Shown here: positions 1 through 19,812 of the stretch, in pieces
Position numbering within the stretch: the stretch's first letter is position 1
Layout of the letters: each line of letters starts with the position of its first letter
Assembly (NCBI GenBank): GCA_009377395.1
Contig: WHUB01000020.1
Span: 1-40,399 of the forward strand
From: Actinophytocola sp.
Lineage (GTDB): Bacteria; Actinomycetota; Actinomycetes; Mycobacteriales; Pseudonocardiaceae
Reading direction: 5' to 3'
Length of the DNA stretch: 40,399 bases
Made by a program: the position numbers and the translations under genes
Notes under the pieces: model-generated
Seen by the model: only the letters and a program-made list of their open reading frames with translations
Database searches by the model: none
What the model was told of the DNA's origin: nothing

Positions 1-77
1 GCTTCAGCGTTCGACTTGCATGTGTTAAGCACGCCGCCAGCGTTCGTCCTGAGCCAGGATCAAACTCTCCAACAATG
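1..77 (-). rRNA. rrs: 16S ribosomal RNA, 5' end only (partial)
   Basis: Read on the minus strand, this begins with GGAGAGTTTGATCCTGGCTC and continues into the conserved actinobacterial 5' segment ending in AAGTCGAACGCTGAAGC at the window edge. Only about 77 nt of the gene are present. The exact mature 5' end is placed by analogy with other actinobacterial 16S genes and may be off by a few bases. Confidence 0.97.
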
Positions 78-365
78 AACAAATTGAAGAATCCAAAACA
101 GACTCTCAAAACTCAAAAAAACAACCCAACGAGGGTCATTCAAAACATAAAGCTCTACTGGCTTATCACAAAAACACACTGTTGAGTTCTCAAACAACAC
201 ACACCTGAGCGCCAGTCTTTCCGACTGCCAATCAGGAGTTTGTTTTGCTCCATTTATTTGGGGCCACCAACTCTACCACCCGAGGTGGGAGCTTGTTCGT
301 GACCCCCTCTGTCCGGTATCCGTTCGCTTCGCTTTACCGCGTCGCGCCCGTTTCCCTCTGACGTT
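78..365 (-). promoter_or_regulatory. rRNA operon leader (antitermination/processing region)
   Basis: This stretch carries no gene and is far more AT-rich than its surroundings, especially 81-250. On the minus strand it contains TGTTTGAGAACTCAACA (about 178-197), a block I recognise as recurring in actinobacterial 16S leaders, where boxA-type antitermination and RNase III processing signals lie. The length (about 290 nt from the predicted transcription start) is normal for such a leader. Confidence 0.75.
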
Positions 366-370
366 GTAAA

Positions 371-399
371 ACATTACACGACGCCGAACACCGCAAAAA
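371..399 (-). promoter_or_regulatory. candidate rRNA operon promoter
   Basis: On the minus strand a -35-like TTTTTG (394-399) is followed by a 17-bp spacer and a -10-like TAATGT (371-376). It lies at the right distance ahead of the 16S leader. Just upstream, a 5-bp GC stem (401-405 with 409-413) runs into the same T-tract and could terminate the preceding acyl-CoA dehydrogenase transcript. The -35 match is poor, so another rrn promoter may exist. Confidence 0.45.
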
Positions 400-440
400 C
401 AGGGGGGTCCCCTTCTGCGATGTCGCAGGTCAGCGCGGTG

Positions 441-2375
441 TCACTCGGCGTTCGGCAGGAACCGGCGCGCGACGTTCTCCTCCGTCGACGGTCCCGGCTG
501 CCAGTCCGAGATCCACGGCCCGGTCCCCTCGCTCGGGTCGAGCACCCCGGCTTCGAGCCAGATGTAGTCGCCCCGCAGGGTGGCCTTCGCGATCGTGGCG
601 TCGCTGTCGTCGGTGTTGTCCCACAGCTCCCGGAACAGCTGGTCGATCCGCAGCCGCGCCTGCCGACAGAAGGCGTCGGCGAGCTCGTACGCCTTCGCGC
701 CGGCGTCCGGGTCGTCCGACCGCTGCATCTCGGCCCGCACGCAGCTCGCCGACATCGCGAACAGCTCGGTGCCGATGGTGACGATCCGGCCGAGGAACAC
801 CTGCTTCTTCTCCAGCCCGGCCTGCCAGCGCGCCATCCCGTAGAACGTGCTGCGCGCCAGCTTGCGCGCGGTGCGCTCGACGAACCGCAGGTGTTTGGCC
901 AGCGTGCCGAACTCGCTGTACGACGTCGGCACCTGGCCCTTGCCGGCGACCAGCTTGGGCAGCCAGGTCGCATAGAAGCCGCTCGCCTTGGCCGCGGCCC
1001 GCGCCTTGGCCTTGTTGTCCGCCTCGGGGTCGGCCAGGTCGCCTGCCGCCTGCAGGTGGGCGTCGACCGCCTCGCGCGCGATCATCAGGTGCATGATCTC
1101 CGACGAGCCCTCGAAGATCCGGTTGATGCGCAGGTCGCGCACCATCTGCTCGGCGGGGACGGCGCGTTCACCTCGCGCCGCGAGCGACTCGGCCGTCTCG
1201 TAGCCACGGCCACCCCGGATCTGCACCAGCTCGTCAGCCACCTTGTAGGCCATCTCGCTGGCGTACAGCTTCGCCAGCGCCGCCTCGATGCGGATGTCGT
1301 TACGGCCCTCGTCGGCCATGTGTCCGGAGAGGTCGAGGATGCTCTCCAGCGCGTAGGTCGTCGCGGCCATGAACGAGATCTTCTGGGCGACGGCCTCGTG
1401 CTTGCCGACCGGCTTGCCCCACTGCACCCGCTCGTTCGACCACTCGCGGGCGATCTTGAGCGCCCACTTGGCCACCCCGGCACACGAGGCGGGGACCGAG
1501 AGACGTCCGGTGTTCAGCGTGCCGAGCACGACCTTGAGGCCCTTGCCCTCGCCGCCGATCACGTTCTCCTTGGGCACCCGCACGTTGTGGAAGCGGGTGA
1601 CGCCGTTCTCGATGCCGCGCAGGCCCATGAAGCTGTTGCGGCGCTCCACGGTGATGCCGGGCGAGTCGGCCTCGACGATGAACGCCGTGACGCCGCCGGG
1701 GTGCCCGTCGCTCTTGGGCACTCGTGCGGCGACGACCAGCAGCTCCGCGACGACACCGTTGGTCGTCCACAGCTTGACGCCGTTGAGCTCGTACGCCTGG
1801 CCGTCCTCGGTCGGCGTCGCGGTGGAGGCGAGCCGGGCGGGATCGGAGCCGACGTCCGGTTCGGTGAGCAGGAACGCGCTGATGGCGCCCTTGGCGCAGC
1901 GCGGCAGGAAGCGCTGCTTCTGCTCCTCGGACCCGGCGAGTTTGAGCGGTTCCGGCACGCCGATCGACTGGTGCGCCGACAGCAGCACGCCCAGCGTCGG
2001 GTGCACCGAGCCGACCAGCATCAGCGCCTGGTTGTAGGCGACCTGCGTCAGGCCGAGGCCGCCGTAGTCGCGGGGGATCTTGATGCCGAAGCAGCCGAGC
2101 TCGGCGAGTCCCTTGACGTAGTCGTCCGGGATCCTGGCCTCGCGTTCGATCACCGCGCCGTCGAGCGTCTCGCAGTACCGGCGCAGCTCGGCGAGGAACG
2201 ACTGGGCACGGTCCTCGTCATCCGGATCGGGCCTCGGATGGGGGTGAACCAGGTCCAGCCGGAAGTGCCCCAGGTAGAGCTCCTTGGCGAAGGACGGTCT
2301 CGCCCAGCCGGTCTCCCTGGCTTCCTCGGCGAACTGCCTGGCTTCCTTTTCGGTGACCTTGACCTGCTCGACCAT
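441..2375 (-). CDS. acyl-CoA dehydrogenase, VLCAD/ACAD9-like long form
   Basis: This predicted FAD enzyme oxidises acyl-CoA to enoyl-CoA in fatty-acid beta-oxidation. At 644 aa it is longer than the usual 380-aa acyl-CoA dehydrogenase and has the extra C-terminal helical region of VLCAD-type enzymes. Visible landmarks are the flavin/substrate segment LLTEPDVGSD near residue 168, the WTTNG strand, and RIFEGSSEI near residue 422, whose Glu is the usual catalytic base. The ATG at 2375 is chosen because GAGGAGG lies just upstream; a longer frame to 2441 lacks such a site. It is the last gene before the rRNA operon. The chain-length preference cannot be read from the sequence. Confidence 0.9.
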   Translation of the reverse strand: MVEQVKVTEKEARQFAEEARETGWARPSFAKELYLGHFRLDLVHPHPRPDPDDEDRAQSFLAELRRYCETLDGAVIEREARIPDDYVKGLAELGCFGIKIPRDYGGLGLTQVAYNQALMLVGSVHPTLGVLLSAHQSIGVPEPLKLAGSEEQKQRFLPRCAKGAISAFLLTEPDVGSDPARLASTATPTEDGQAYELNGVKLWTTNGVVAELLVVAARVPKSDGHPGGVTAFIVEADSPGITVERRNSFMGLRGIENGVTRFHNVRVPKENVIGGEGKGLKVVLGTLNTGRLSVPASCAGVAKWALKIAREWSNERVQWGKPVGKHEAVAQKISFMAATTYALESILDLSGHMADEGRNDIRIEAALAKLYASEMAYKVADELVQIRGGRGYETAESLAARGERAVPAEQMVRDLRINRIFEGSSEIMHLMIAREAVDAHLQAAGDLADPEADNKAKARAAAKASGFYATWLPKLVAGKGQVPTSYSEFGTLAKHLRFVERTARKLARSTFYGMARWQAGLEKKQVFLGRIVTIGTELFAMSASCVRAEMQRSDDPDAGAKAYELADAFCRQARLRIDQLFRELWDNTDDSDATIAKATLRGDYIWLEAGVLDPSEGTGPWISDWQPGPSTEENVARRFLPNAE

Positions 2376-2517
2376 CGGGTCCTCCTCGTCGACGGACCGG
2401 GTGAGGCGTGCTCTTTGACGAAGGTTACCCGGAGGTAGCATGTCGCAAAACCCCGAGCGCTACTCCATTCGGAGATTCGCCCGGTTGTCAGGGGGCCTGG
2501 TTCGCAGCGCAACCCGG

Positions 2518-3807
2518 TCAGGTGACCCGCACACCGCCGAGGTTGCGCTTGCCGCGCCGGACGACGAGCCAGCGGTCATGCAGCAGGTCGTCGCGTGACG
2601 GCTGCCAGGTGTCGTCGGAGACTTTGGCGTTGTTGACGTACGCGCCGCCTTCCTTGACCACGCGGCGGGCGGCGCCCTTGCTCTCCACCAGCTCGGCGGC
2701 GAGCAGCAGGTCGATGATGGTGGGGGCGTCGGTGAGGCGGACCTCGCCGCTCGGCACCTCGGCCATCGCCGCGTCGAGTGTCGCCGCCTCGAGCCCGGCG
2801 AGCTCGCCCTTGCCGAACAACGCCTGGCTGGCGGCGACGACCTGCTCGGTCTGTGCCTTGCCGTGCACCAGCGTGGTGAGGTCCTCGGCCAGCTTGCGCT
2901 GCCCGGCCCGCAGGAACGGCTTCTCCTCGGTGAGCTGTGCCAGCTCGGCGATCTCCTCCTGGCCGAGGAAGGTGAACATCTTGAGGTAGCGCACGACGTC
3001 GGCGTCCGCGACGTTGAGGAAGTACTGGTACCACGCGTAGGGCGTCGTCATTTCGGGGTCGAGCCACAGACTGCCGCCGCCGGTCGACTTGCCGAACTTG
3101 CGGCCGTCGGTGTCGGTCACCAGCGGCGTGGTCAGCGCGTGCACGCTCGCGCCGTCGACCTTGCGGATGTAGTCGACGCCGCCGACGATGTTGCCCCACT
3201 GGTCGGAGCCGCCGATCTGCAGCGAGGTGCCGTACTGGCGATGGAGCTGCAGGTAGTCGAACGACTGCAACAGCAGGTAGCTGAACTCGGTGTAGGACAT
3301 GCCGTCGCCCTCGAGCCGCCTGCGCACGGTCTCGCGGGCGAGCATCACGTTGATCGAGAAGTGCTTGCCGACGTCACGCAGGAAGTCGAGGGCCGAGACG
3401 TCGGCGAACCAGTTCAGGTTGTTCTCCATGATCGCGGCCGTCGCCGGGTCCGCGTTGTCGCCGAAGTCGACGAACTTCTCCAGCTGCACGCCGATGCGCT
3501 CCAGCCGCTGCGCGACGACGTCACGGCTGACCAGGCTGCGCTCGCCGACGTCGCGGGGGTCGCCGATCTGACCGGTCGCCCCGCCCGCGAGCACCACCGG
3601 CCGGTGCCCGGCCCGCTGGAACCGCGACAGCGTCAGCAGCTGCACCAGGTTTCCGGCGTGCAGGCTCTCCGCCGTGGGGTCGAAACCGGCATAGAGCGTG
3701 AGCGTGCCCGCGTCGAGATCTTTGCGCAGCGCGTCGAGATCGGTGGACTGCGCGATCAGCCCGCGCCAGGACAGCTCGTCAAGGATGTGCTCACTCACGG
3801 GGTTCAT
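2518..3807 (-). CDS. tyrS: tyrosyl-tRNA synthetase
   Basis: This class I aminoacyl-tRNA synthetase charges tRNA-Tyr in the cytosol. The 429-aa product has the HIGH-like motif HAGN at residues 50-53, the tyrosine/ATP site segment GGSDQWGN, the KMSKS-like loop KFGKS, and a C-terminal S4 RNA-binding domain ([13 protein letters not shown]). The ATG at 3807 has GGGAAG close upstream. A GTG three codons later (3798) would put that purine stretch at more usual spacing, so the start is uncertain by three residues. The gene is divergent from the DUF2293 gene. In Mycobacterium, mpg and tyrS are neighbours; here two transcription units lie between them. Confidence 0.96.
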   Translation of the reverse strand: MNPVSEHILDELSWRGLIAQSTDLDALRKDLDAGTLTLYAGFDPTAESLHAGNLVQLLTLSRFQRAGHRPVVLAGGATGQIGDPRDVGERSLVSRDVVAQRLERIGVQLEKFVDFGDNADPATAAIMENNLNWFADVSALDFLRDVGKHFSINVMLARETVRRRLEGDGMSYTEFSYLLLQSFDYLQLHRQYGTSLQIGGSDQWGNIVGGVDYIRKVDGASVHALTTPLVTDTDGRKFGKSTGGGSLWLDPEMTTPYAWYQYFLNVADADVVRYLKMFTFLGQEEIAELAQLTEEKPFLRAGQRKLAEDLTTLVHGKAQTEQVVAASQALFGKGELAGLEAATLDAAMAEVPSGEVRLTDAPTIIDLLLAAELVESKGAARRVVKEGGAYVNNAKVSDDTWQPSRDDLLHDRWLVVRRGKRNLGGVRVT

Positions 3808-3862
3808 CTTCCCAGTCGGGGTTGACCTGGTCGTCGGTGACCTCCGTGCTAGACACATCGCC

Positions 3863-4897
3863 ATGGCAAGTCTTCAGCGGCGGGTGACGGACGCGGCCGA
3901 CGATGTGCTACGCGAGCAGCGCTACGTCGCGTTCACCGATGTCCTCGCGCGGCTCGGCTGGGTGCACCCGGTCAACATCGAGGCGTGGCGCAAGGGGCGG
4001 CGCCGCGAGCTGGAGTCGTTACTGCCGGTGCCCGGGGAGCGGGTGGTGCGGGCCTGCGAGCTGCTGACGGCGTGGGCGCGAGAGCGTGGCCTGCGCCCGG
4101 AGGAGATCGAGTACGTCGCGGGGACGCGCGATCGACGTCCGCTCCGGTTCTTCGCGGACACGACGGCGGACGAGGAGCGCGCGCTCCGCACGCACTGGTT
4201 CGCGGCGGACGCCGAGCGCGAGAAGGTCGTCGGGAAGCAGCGCAAGGCACCGGACCTGGTGGCCGTCATGCCGACGCGGGAGTGGGAGTGCGCCGGTTGC
4301 GGCGATACCGGGGACTTCCTCGTGATGGACGACGACGAGCCGTTGTGCCTCGACTGCGCGGACATGGGGCATCTGATCTTCCTGCCGTCCGGTGACGCGG
4401 CGCTGACCCGGCGCGCGAAGAAGGCCAGCGGGCTGTCGGCCGTGGTCATCCGGTGGGCTCGGGCGCGGAAGCGGTACGAGCGGCAGGGAATTGTGGTCGA
4501 GGAAGCCGCGCTGCAAAGGGCGGAGGAGCAGTGTCTCGCGGACGCCGAGGCGCGTGAGCGGCGGCGCGAGCGGGATCGGGAACGGCGCGAGCACGAGGAC
4601 GTCGAGTTCCAGGCGACGCTGGCCGCCGAGATCCGGCGGCTGTTCCCTGGCTGTCCGGCCGAGCGGGCCGAGTCGATCGCGCAACACGCGACGACGCGCG
4701 GCAGCGGCCGGGTGGGTCGCTCCGCCGCCGGTCGAGCGCTGGACGAGCATGCCGTGACACTCGCCGTGGTGGCATCGGTACGGCATGCCGACACGGAGTA
4801 CGACGCGCTGCTGATGTCGGGAGTGCCCCGGGAGGAAGCCCGGGAGCGAGTGACCGCCGACATCGACCGGGTGCTGGAGGCGTGGCGAGGGGTTTGA
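3863..4897 (+). CDS. DUF2293 domain protein with a Cys4 zinc-ribbon-like motif
   Basis: The 344-aa protein is of unknown function. Residues 143-165 hold two CxxC pairs (C143, C146, C162, C165) that could bind zinc. A highly charged Arg/Glu-rich helical stretch follows at about 225-250, and the C-terminal 90 residues match my memory of the DUF2293 family ([19 protein letters not shown]). The ATG at 3863 is the natural start of the homologous part. It lacks a clear ribosome-binding site, and a -10-like TAGACA lies 7 nt upstream, so the message may be leaderless. It is the only plus-strand gene in the first 22 kb. Its stop directly abuts the stop of the convergent PIN gene, the two forming TGATCA. 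Confidence 0.75.
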   Translation: MASLQRRVTDAADDVLREQRYVAFTDVLARLGWVHPVNIEAWRKGRRRELESLLPVPGERVVRACELLTAWARERGLRPEEIEYVAGTRDRRPLRFFADTTADEERALRTHWFAADAEREKVVGKQRKAPDLVAVMPTREWECAGCGDTGDFLVMDDDEPLCLDCADMGHLIFLPSGDAALTRRAKKASGLSAVVIRWARARKRYERQGIVVEEAALQRAEEQCLADAEARERRRERDRERREHEDVEFQATLAAEIRRLFPGCPAERAESIAQHATTRGSGRVGRSAAGRALDEHAVTLAVVASVRHADTEYDALLMSGVPREEARERVTADIDRVLEAWRGV

Positions 4898-5446
4898 TCA
4901 AAGCAAACCGTGGGCGCGCACGAAGCTGCCGAACTCGGCGCCGGTGCAGGGCAGCCGCATGTTCGTCGCGCGCAGCGTGTCGATGAGAGTGCTCGCGCTG
5001 ACCTCGGTCAGCTTGCCGTTCCGGCAGGCGCCCGCGAGCAGCCACACCGTGCCATGCACGTCGATGCCGTGTGCTCGGCCTACCCGCACCGCGTCACGGT
5101 CGTCGGTGATCACGGTTCCGCCGCACTGCTCGGCAGCGGCGAACACGCTGGCCTCGCCCAGGTTTCGGTCTCCCATTCCCATCCGGCGCGCCCACTTCGC
5201 GAAGCTCACCAGTGCCTCCGCTGATTCGAGCGGGATGATGTCGAGCCACGAGAGGTCGAGAGCGTCGGCGAGTGCCGGGTACTGCGCTGTCCCCTGACGC
5301 AGCTCGTGTTTGACGACCTCGGTCGTGCCGCACCGCTCGGCGATCACCAGGTCGGACAGGACGTCGAGCCGATCAGCGCGGGCGAAGTGAGACAGGACCG
5401 TCGTGTCGAACAGCAGCGTTGGGCGCTGGATGTTCGACTCGCTCAT
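4898..5446 (-). CDS. PIN-domain protein, probable ribonuclease toxin
   Basis: The 182-aa product has a PIN-like fold: LLFDTTVLSHF with Asp14, VVKHEL with Glu48, LGEASVFAAA with Glu98, and VITDDRDA with Asp115/116. These fit the acidic metal-binding residues of PIN nucleases, which usually cut RNA in toxin-antitoxin pairs. Its ATG overlaps the stop of the upstream XRE-metallopeptidase gene by 4 nt (ATGA), so the two are translationally coupled. This supports a toxin/regulator pair, although here the regulator is a protease fusion rather than a small antitoxin. The RNA target is unknown. Confidence 0.75.
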   Translation of the reverse strand: MSESNIQRPTLLFDTTVLSHFARADRLDVLSDLVIAERCGTTEVVKHELRQGTAQYPALADALDLSWLDIIPLESAEALVSFAKWARRMGMGDRNLGEASVFAAAEQCGGTVITDDRDAVRVGRAHGIDVHGTVWLLAGACRNGKLTEVSASTLIDTLRATNMRLPCTGAEFGSFVRAHGLL

Positions 5447-6528
5447 GGAGCGAGGCCGGAGTCGTCCCGCGCTGGTAGGTCGTCCATCGTGATCTGTCCG
5501 TGCATAAGCTCGACCGCTCGCTCGGACGTGATCAGGTCATTGCTCCAGGCCCTCATGACCGCGTGCGCGTAACCGGGCGGGACGGTCACGGATTCGAGGT
5601 CCATCTGCGGGGTCCAGCCGAGCGCTTCCATGAACTCGGCGCGTGTCGGGTTGGCCGCCCGCAGCCGACGCGCGGTCGGGACATCCAGCAGTCCAGCGGA
5701 CTCCGCCTGCCGGACCGCCATGGACCAGGACGTCCGATACCTCGCGGCGACTCCGATCAGCCACGTCCGATGGTCGGTGTCCTCGCCTGGGAACCGCTGA
5801 ACGAGAACTTCGCCGGGCAACAGCAACTCGGACGCGAACGCGTCGATGACCTTCTCGCGGTCCTCGCGTGAGGTGGCGACGCCCAGGTCGGTCGAGTACT
5901 CGTCCCCGAGTACGAGATGTCCCAGCTCGTGCGCGGCGGTCGCCCTGCGCCGACCGGGATCGGACATGCGGCTGACCACGGCGACGGCCAGGTCGCCGTC
6001 CACCAGTGAGGCGCCCTCGCCCGGCAGGTCGGCGATCAGCACGAGCTGTCCGGCCTGTTCACATACCGCCATGACGGTGTCGATCGGGCCGAGGGGGTTT
6101 CCGATCTTGGAGCGGAGCCACCGGGCGGCGGCACGTGCCGCCTCCTGGTTCTTGACCGGACTCTTGTAAAGCATGGGCCGGGCGGGATGGAGGAGACCCG
6201 TCTCGACCAGTTGGCACACGTCCTCGCGCCATTGCAGCAGCTTCGCCTCTAGCCGGTAGGCGTCCTGCGCCGCATCGGTCTGTGCTTCCTCGGCGAGCTG
6301 CGCACGCCGGGAGAGCACTAGCGGGCGGTCTTCGAGGAACTGCTCCATCGGCACGCCGAGCGTCGTGCTCAACCGAGCCAGCTCGAGCGCATCGACTCGG
6401 CGGGCACCCGTTTCGATCTTGACGAGCATCGTGCGGTCGAGCCCCACCTCACGGGCAAGGACGGTCTGCGACATGCCAGCCGCTTGCCGACAGTCGCGGA
6501 CCCGCTCGCCGATCTCAGCCCACGCCAC
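5443..6528 (-). CDS. XRE-type HTH regulator fused to ImmA/IrrE (M78) metallopeptidase
   Basis: The 361-aa protein joins an N-terminal XRE helix-turn-helix (about residues 5-62, including MSQTVLAREVGLDRTMLVKIE) to a zinc peptidase domain with HELGH at residues 200-204 and a downstream DAFASELLLP segment typical of the ImmA/IrrE family. Relatives cleave or regulate repressors in phage, mobile-element and stress circuits. The GTG at 6528 is chosen because the HTH begins there and a promoter ends 7 nt upstream. The gene is first in a two-gene unit with the PIN gene and probably controls itself through the palindrome in that promoter. The pair sits between mpg and tyrS and looks like a module inserted into a conserved block. 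Confidence 0.88.
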   Translation of the reverse strand: MAWAEIGERVRDCRQAAGMSQTVLAREVGLDRTMLVKIETGARRVDALELARLSTTLGVPMEQFLEDRPLVLSRRAQLAEEAQTDAAQDAYRLEAKLLQWREDVCQLVETGLLHPARPMLYKSPVKNQEAARAAARWLRSKIGNPLGPIDTVMAVCEQAGQLVLIADLPGEGASLVDGDLAVAVVSRMSDPGRRRATAAHELGHLVLGDEYSTDLGVATSREDREKVIDAFASELLLPGEVLVQRFPGEDTDHRTWLIGVAARYRTSWSMAVRQAESAGLLDVPTARRLRAANPTRAEFMEALGWTPQMDLESVTVPPGYAHAVMRAWSNDLITSERAVELMHGQITMDDLPARDDSGLAP

Positions 6529-6535
6529 GCCCTCT

Positions 6536-6564
6536 ATAGTTTGTGCGATTTTCGCACATGTCAA
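6536..6564 (-). promoter_or_regulatory. autoregulated promoter with 17-bp operator palindrome
   Basis: On the minus strand there is a perfect -35 TTGACA (6559-6564), a 17-bp spacer and a -10 AACTAT (6536-6541). The spacer is itself a perfect inverted repeat, TGTGCGA-3 nt-TCGCACA (6542-6558). A protein bound there would cover the promoter, and the HTH protein encoded just downstream is the obvious candidate. The predicted transcription start falls on or next to the GTG start codon. Confidence 0.8.
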
Positions 6565-6565
6565 G

Positions 6566-7210
6566 TCAGGTGCGCCGCCGCTGGCGCTTCTCGTGGCGGC
6601 GGTAGGTCGAGACGGCACGTGATCCGTCCAGCCAGAACCGCCACGGGGCGTCCTTCGCGTCCGCGACGCCGACCCTCGGACCGCTGCGGATGTGTTCGGC
6701 CGCCACCGGCTCCGAGCCGTAGAGACGCACCGCCGACTCCGGGTCGGTGAGGTCCACTCCGTTGTGCTCACGCGCCAGCCCCAGCGCCGACGCCAGCCGC
6801 GCGGGCCCGCGCGCGAGGTCATGGTGGTTGCGGGCAGCGGGTCTCCGCTGCTGGGCCAGCTCGACACCCGAGGTGATCTCGCCCGCCCGCAGCAGCACCG
6901 CGCCGGGCACGCCGTCGGTCAGACAGACCACGTTGGCGCAGAAGTGCATGCCGTAGACGAAGTAGACGTACAGGTGCCCGGCAGGCCCCCACATGACGCG
7001 GTTGCGCGTCGTCCTGCCCCGGTACGAGTGCGACGCGGGATCGTCCAAACCCCGGTACGCCTCGACCTCCACGATCCGGGCGGCCACGATGCCCTCCGGC
7101 GTCGTCGCCTCCAGCGTGCAGCCGAGCAGCCGAGCGGACGCGTCAACCGGCTCGATCGCCAGCTCGGCGCGCGGCATCAGGGCGGTGGTGGCATCACGGT
7201 ACGACGACAC
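6566..7210 (-). CDS. mpg: 3-methyladenine DNA glycosylase (AAG/MPG family)
   Basis: This base-excision repair enzyme removes alkylated purines such as 3-methyladenine. The 214-aa product has the family landmarks IVEVEAYRG (Glu50 is the catalytic-type Glu), SHSYRGRTTRN, and the YVYFVYGMHFCANVV core. The start is a GTG at 7210; a second possible start is the ATG at 7177. A -10-like TATCCT lies 6 nt before the GTG and there is no Shine-Dalgarno sequence, so a leaderless mRNA is likely. Its 3' end comes within 2 bp of the -35 of the XRE module. Mpg near tyrS and argH matches the mycobacterial order. Confidence 0.93.
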   Translation of the reverse strand: MSSYRDATTALMPRAELAIEPVDASARLLGCTLEATTPEGIVAARIVEVEAYRGLDDPASHSYRGRTTRNRVMWGPAGHLYVYFVYGMHFCANVVCLTDGVPGAVLLRAGEITSGVELAQQRRPAARNHHDLARGPARLASALGLAREHNGVDLTDPESAVRLYGSEPVAAEHIRSGPRVGVADAKDAPWRFWLDGSRAVSTYRRHEKRQRRRT

Positions 7211-7216
7211 CAGGCG

Positions 7217-7222
7217 AGGATA
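7217..7222 (-). promoter_or_regulatory. -10 element of mpg, leaderless start predicted
   Basis: TATCCT on the minus strand is separated by 6 nt from the GTG at 7210, so transcription should begin at the start codon. No convincing -35 hexamer is seen. Confidence 0.5.
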
Positions 7223-7244
7223 CGTCTTCGTCAGCGCACCGCCG

Positions 7245-12686
<5,442 letters not shown>

Positions 12687-12690
<4 letters not shown>

Positions 12691-13607
12691 GACCGCTCCT
12701 TCTCCGGCAGCACCATCGTGCCGACCCCGCTCGACGTGAAGACTTCCAGCAGCACCGAGTGCGCGAGCCTGCCGTCGATCACGTGCGCCCGGCCGACGCC
12801 GCCGCGCACCGCGTGCAGGCACGCCTCCATCTTCGGGATCATGCCGCTCGCCAGGCCGGGCAGCATCTCCTCCAGCCGGTCGGCCCGCACCTTGTCGATC
12901 AGCGAGGACCGGTCCGGCCAGTTGGCGTAGAGCCCTTCGACGTCGGTGAGCACGACCAGCTTCTCCGCACCGAGCGCGGCCGCCAGCGCGCCCGCCGCGG
13001 TGTCGGCGTTGACGTTGTGCACCACGCCGTTCGCGTCGGGGGCCACAGTGGACACCACCGGGATCCGGCCCGCGTTGACGATGTCAAGCACAGCGTCCGG
13101 GTTCACACTGGTGACCTCGCCGACGAGTCCGATGTCGACCTGCTCGCCGTCCACAGTGGCCTGCTTGCGGGTGGCGGTGAACAGATGCGCGTCCTCGCCG
13201 GAGATGCCGACGGCGTAGGGGCCGTTGGCATTGATGAGCCCGACCAGTTCGCGGCTGACTTGGCCGGTGAGCACCATGCGGACGACGTCCATCGTCTCCG
13301 GCGTCGTCACCCGCAGCCCGCCGGTGAACTCGCCGTCGATGCCGAGCCGGTCCAGCATGGCCGAGATCTGCGGGCCACCGCCGTGCACGACGACCGGGCG
13401 GATACCAGCGAGCCGCAGGAACACCATGTCCTGCGCGAAAGCCTGCTTGAGCTCGTCGTCGACCATGGCGTTGCCGCCGTACTTGATCACGACGGTGGCG
13501 CCGTGGAACCGTTGCAGCCACGGCAGTGCCTCGATGAGCACCTCGGCCTTCTGTGCCGCCGTCGCCAGCCGGAGGTCGGCGGGAATGGTCTGCTCGCTGG
13601 GGGTCAT
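12687..13607 (-). CDS. argB: acetylglutamate kinase
   Basis: The enzyme phosphorylates N-acetylglutamate, usually the arginine-inhibited step of the pathway. The 306-aa product shows the amino-acid kinase motifs [20 protein letters not shown] and [12 protein letters not shown]. The ATG at 13607 has GGAG a few bases upstream. The same frame stays open upstream to 13781 but is not homologous there. The ATG also overlaps the stop of the small reading frame in the argJ-argB gap. Confidence 0.96.
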
Positions 13608-13827
13608 GACATCTCCAGCTCTGTGACCTTCGCCCGCGCCGCCGGCAAGGTCACACTGTATCGGCGAAATGTTGCGGTGGGCTTGGCGGTCCGGGTATCG
13701 GTCACTCGGGCAGGGGCTTCGCCCCCACCCGCGCTGGACCGAAGGCGGCGTGACCGCCCTCGGAGGACCACCCACTCGCAAGCTCGCGGGCGGCCCGCCT
13801 CGGCCAGTCGGCGAAGTTCCCCACCGC

Positions 13828-13831
<4 letters not shown>
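13604..13831 (-). other. intercistronic insert with a 75-codon bridging reading frame
   Basis: This is the only substantial gap in the arg operon. A 75-codon frame starts at an ATG overlapping the argJ stop (ATGA) and ends at a TGA overlapping the argB ATG, so translation could pass through. I recognise no family. Roughly a quarter of its codons end in A or T, clearly more than in the arg genes, which argues against an ordinary coding gene. It contains a perfect GGGGC-TTC-GCCCC hairpin (13713-13725). It may be a repeat-like insertion that happens to keep a frame open, or a small unknown protein. Confidence 0.4.
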
Positions 13832-16133
<2,302 letters not shown>

Positions 16134-16162
16134 ATTGTTTTTGACGCCGGTCACATCAGGGT

Positions 16163-16225
16163 GTCGCGAATGCCGAACTCGCAGGCGTGAACGCAGCACA
16201 CGACGGCCTGAACGTGGGACACGAC
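16163..16225. repeat. three imperfect 21-bp tandem units between pheT and argC
   Basis: Units lie at 16163-16183, 16184-16204 and 16205-16225. The last two share about 16 of 21 positions (GGCGTGAACGCAGCACACGAC and GGCCTGAACGTGGGACACGAC), and the first is more diverged. The segment is not part of any gene I can support. It resembles dispersed intergenic repeats that I recall from Pseudonocardiaceae genomes, but that recollection is unverified. Confidence 0.5.
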
Positions 16226-16246
16226 GCGGAGCGCCGCGCCCGAACC

Positions 16247-19812
<3,566 letters not shown>

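Noticed and set aside
420..2438. A 672-codon open frame on the plus strand opposite the acyl-CoA dehydrogenase
   Set aside because: It is a high-GC shadow frame: Arg/Gly/Val/Leu-rich composition, no recognisable domain, and the minus-strand gene has clear FAD-enzyme motifs.
3808..3862. A T-box or other tRNA-sensing leader before tyrS
   Set aside because: The gap to the divergent gene is only 55 bp and contains no T-box sequence or long leader structure.
4895..4900. TGATCA at the convergent stop codons as a binding site
   Set aside because: It is simply the two abutting TGA stops; a 6-bp palindrome is too short to claim a function.
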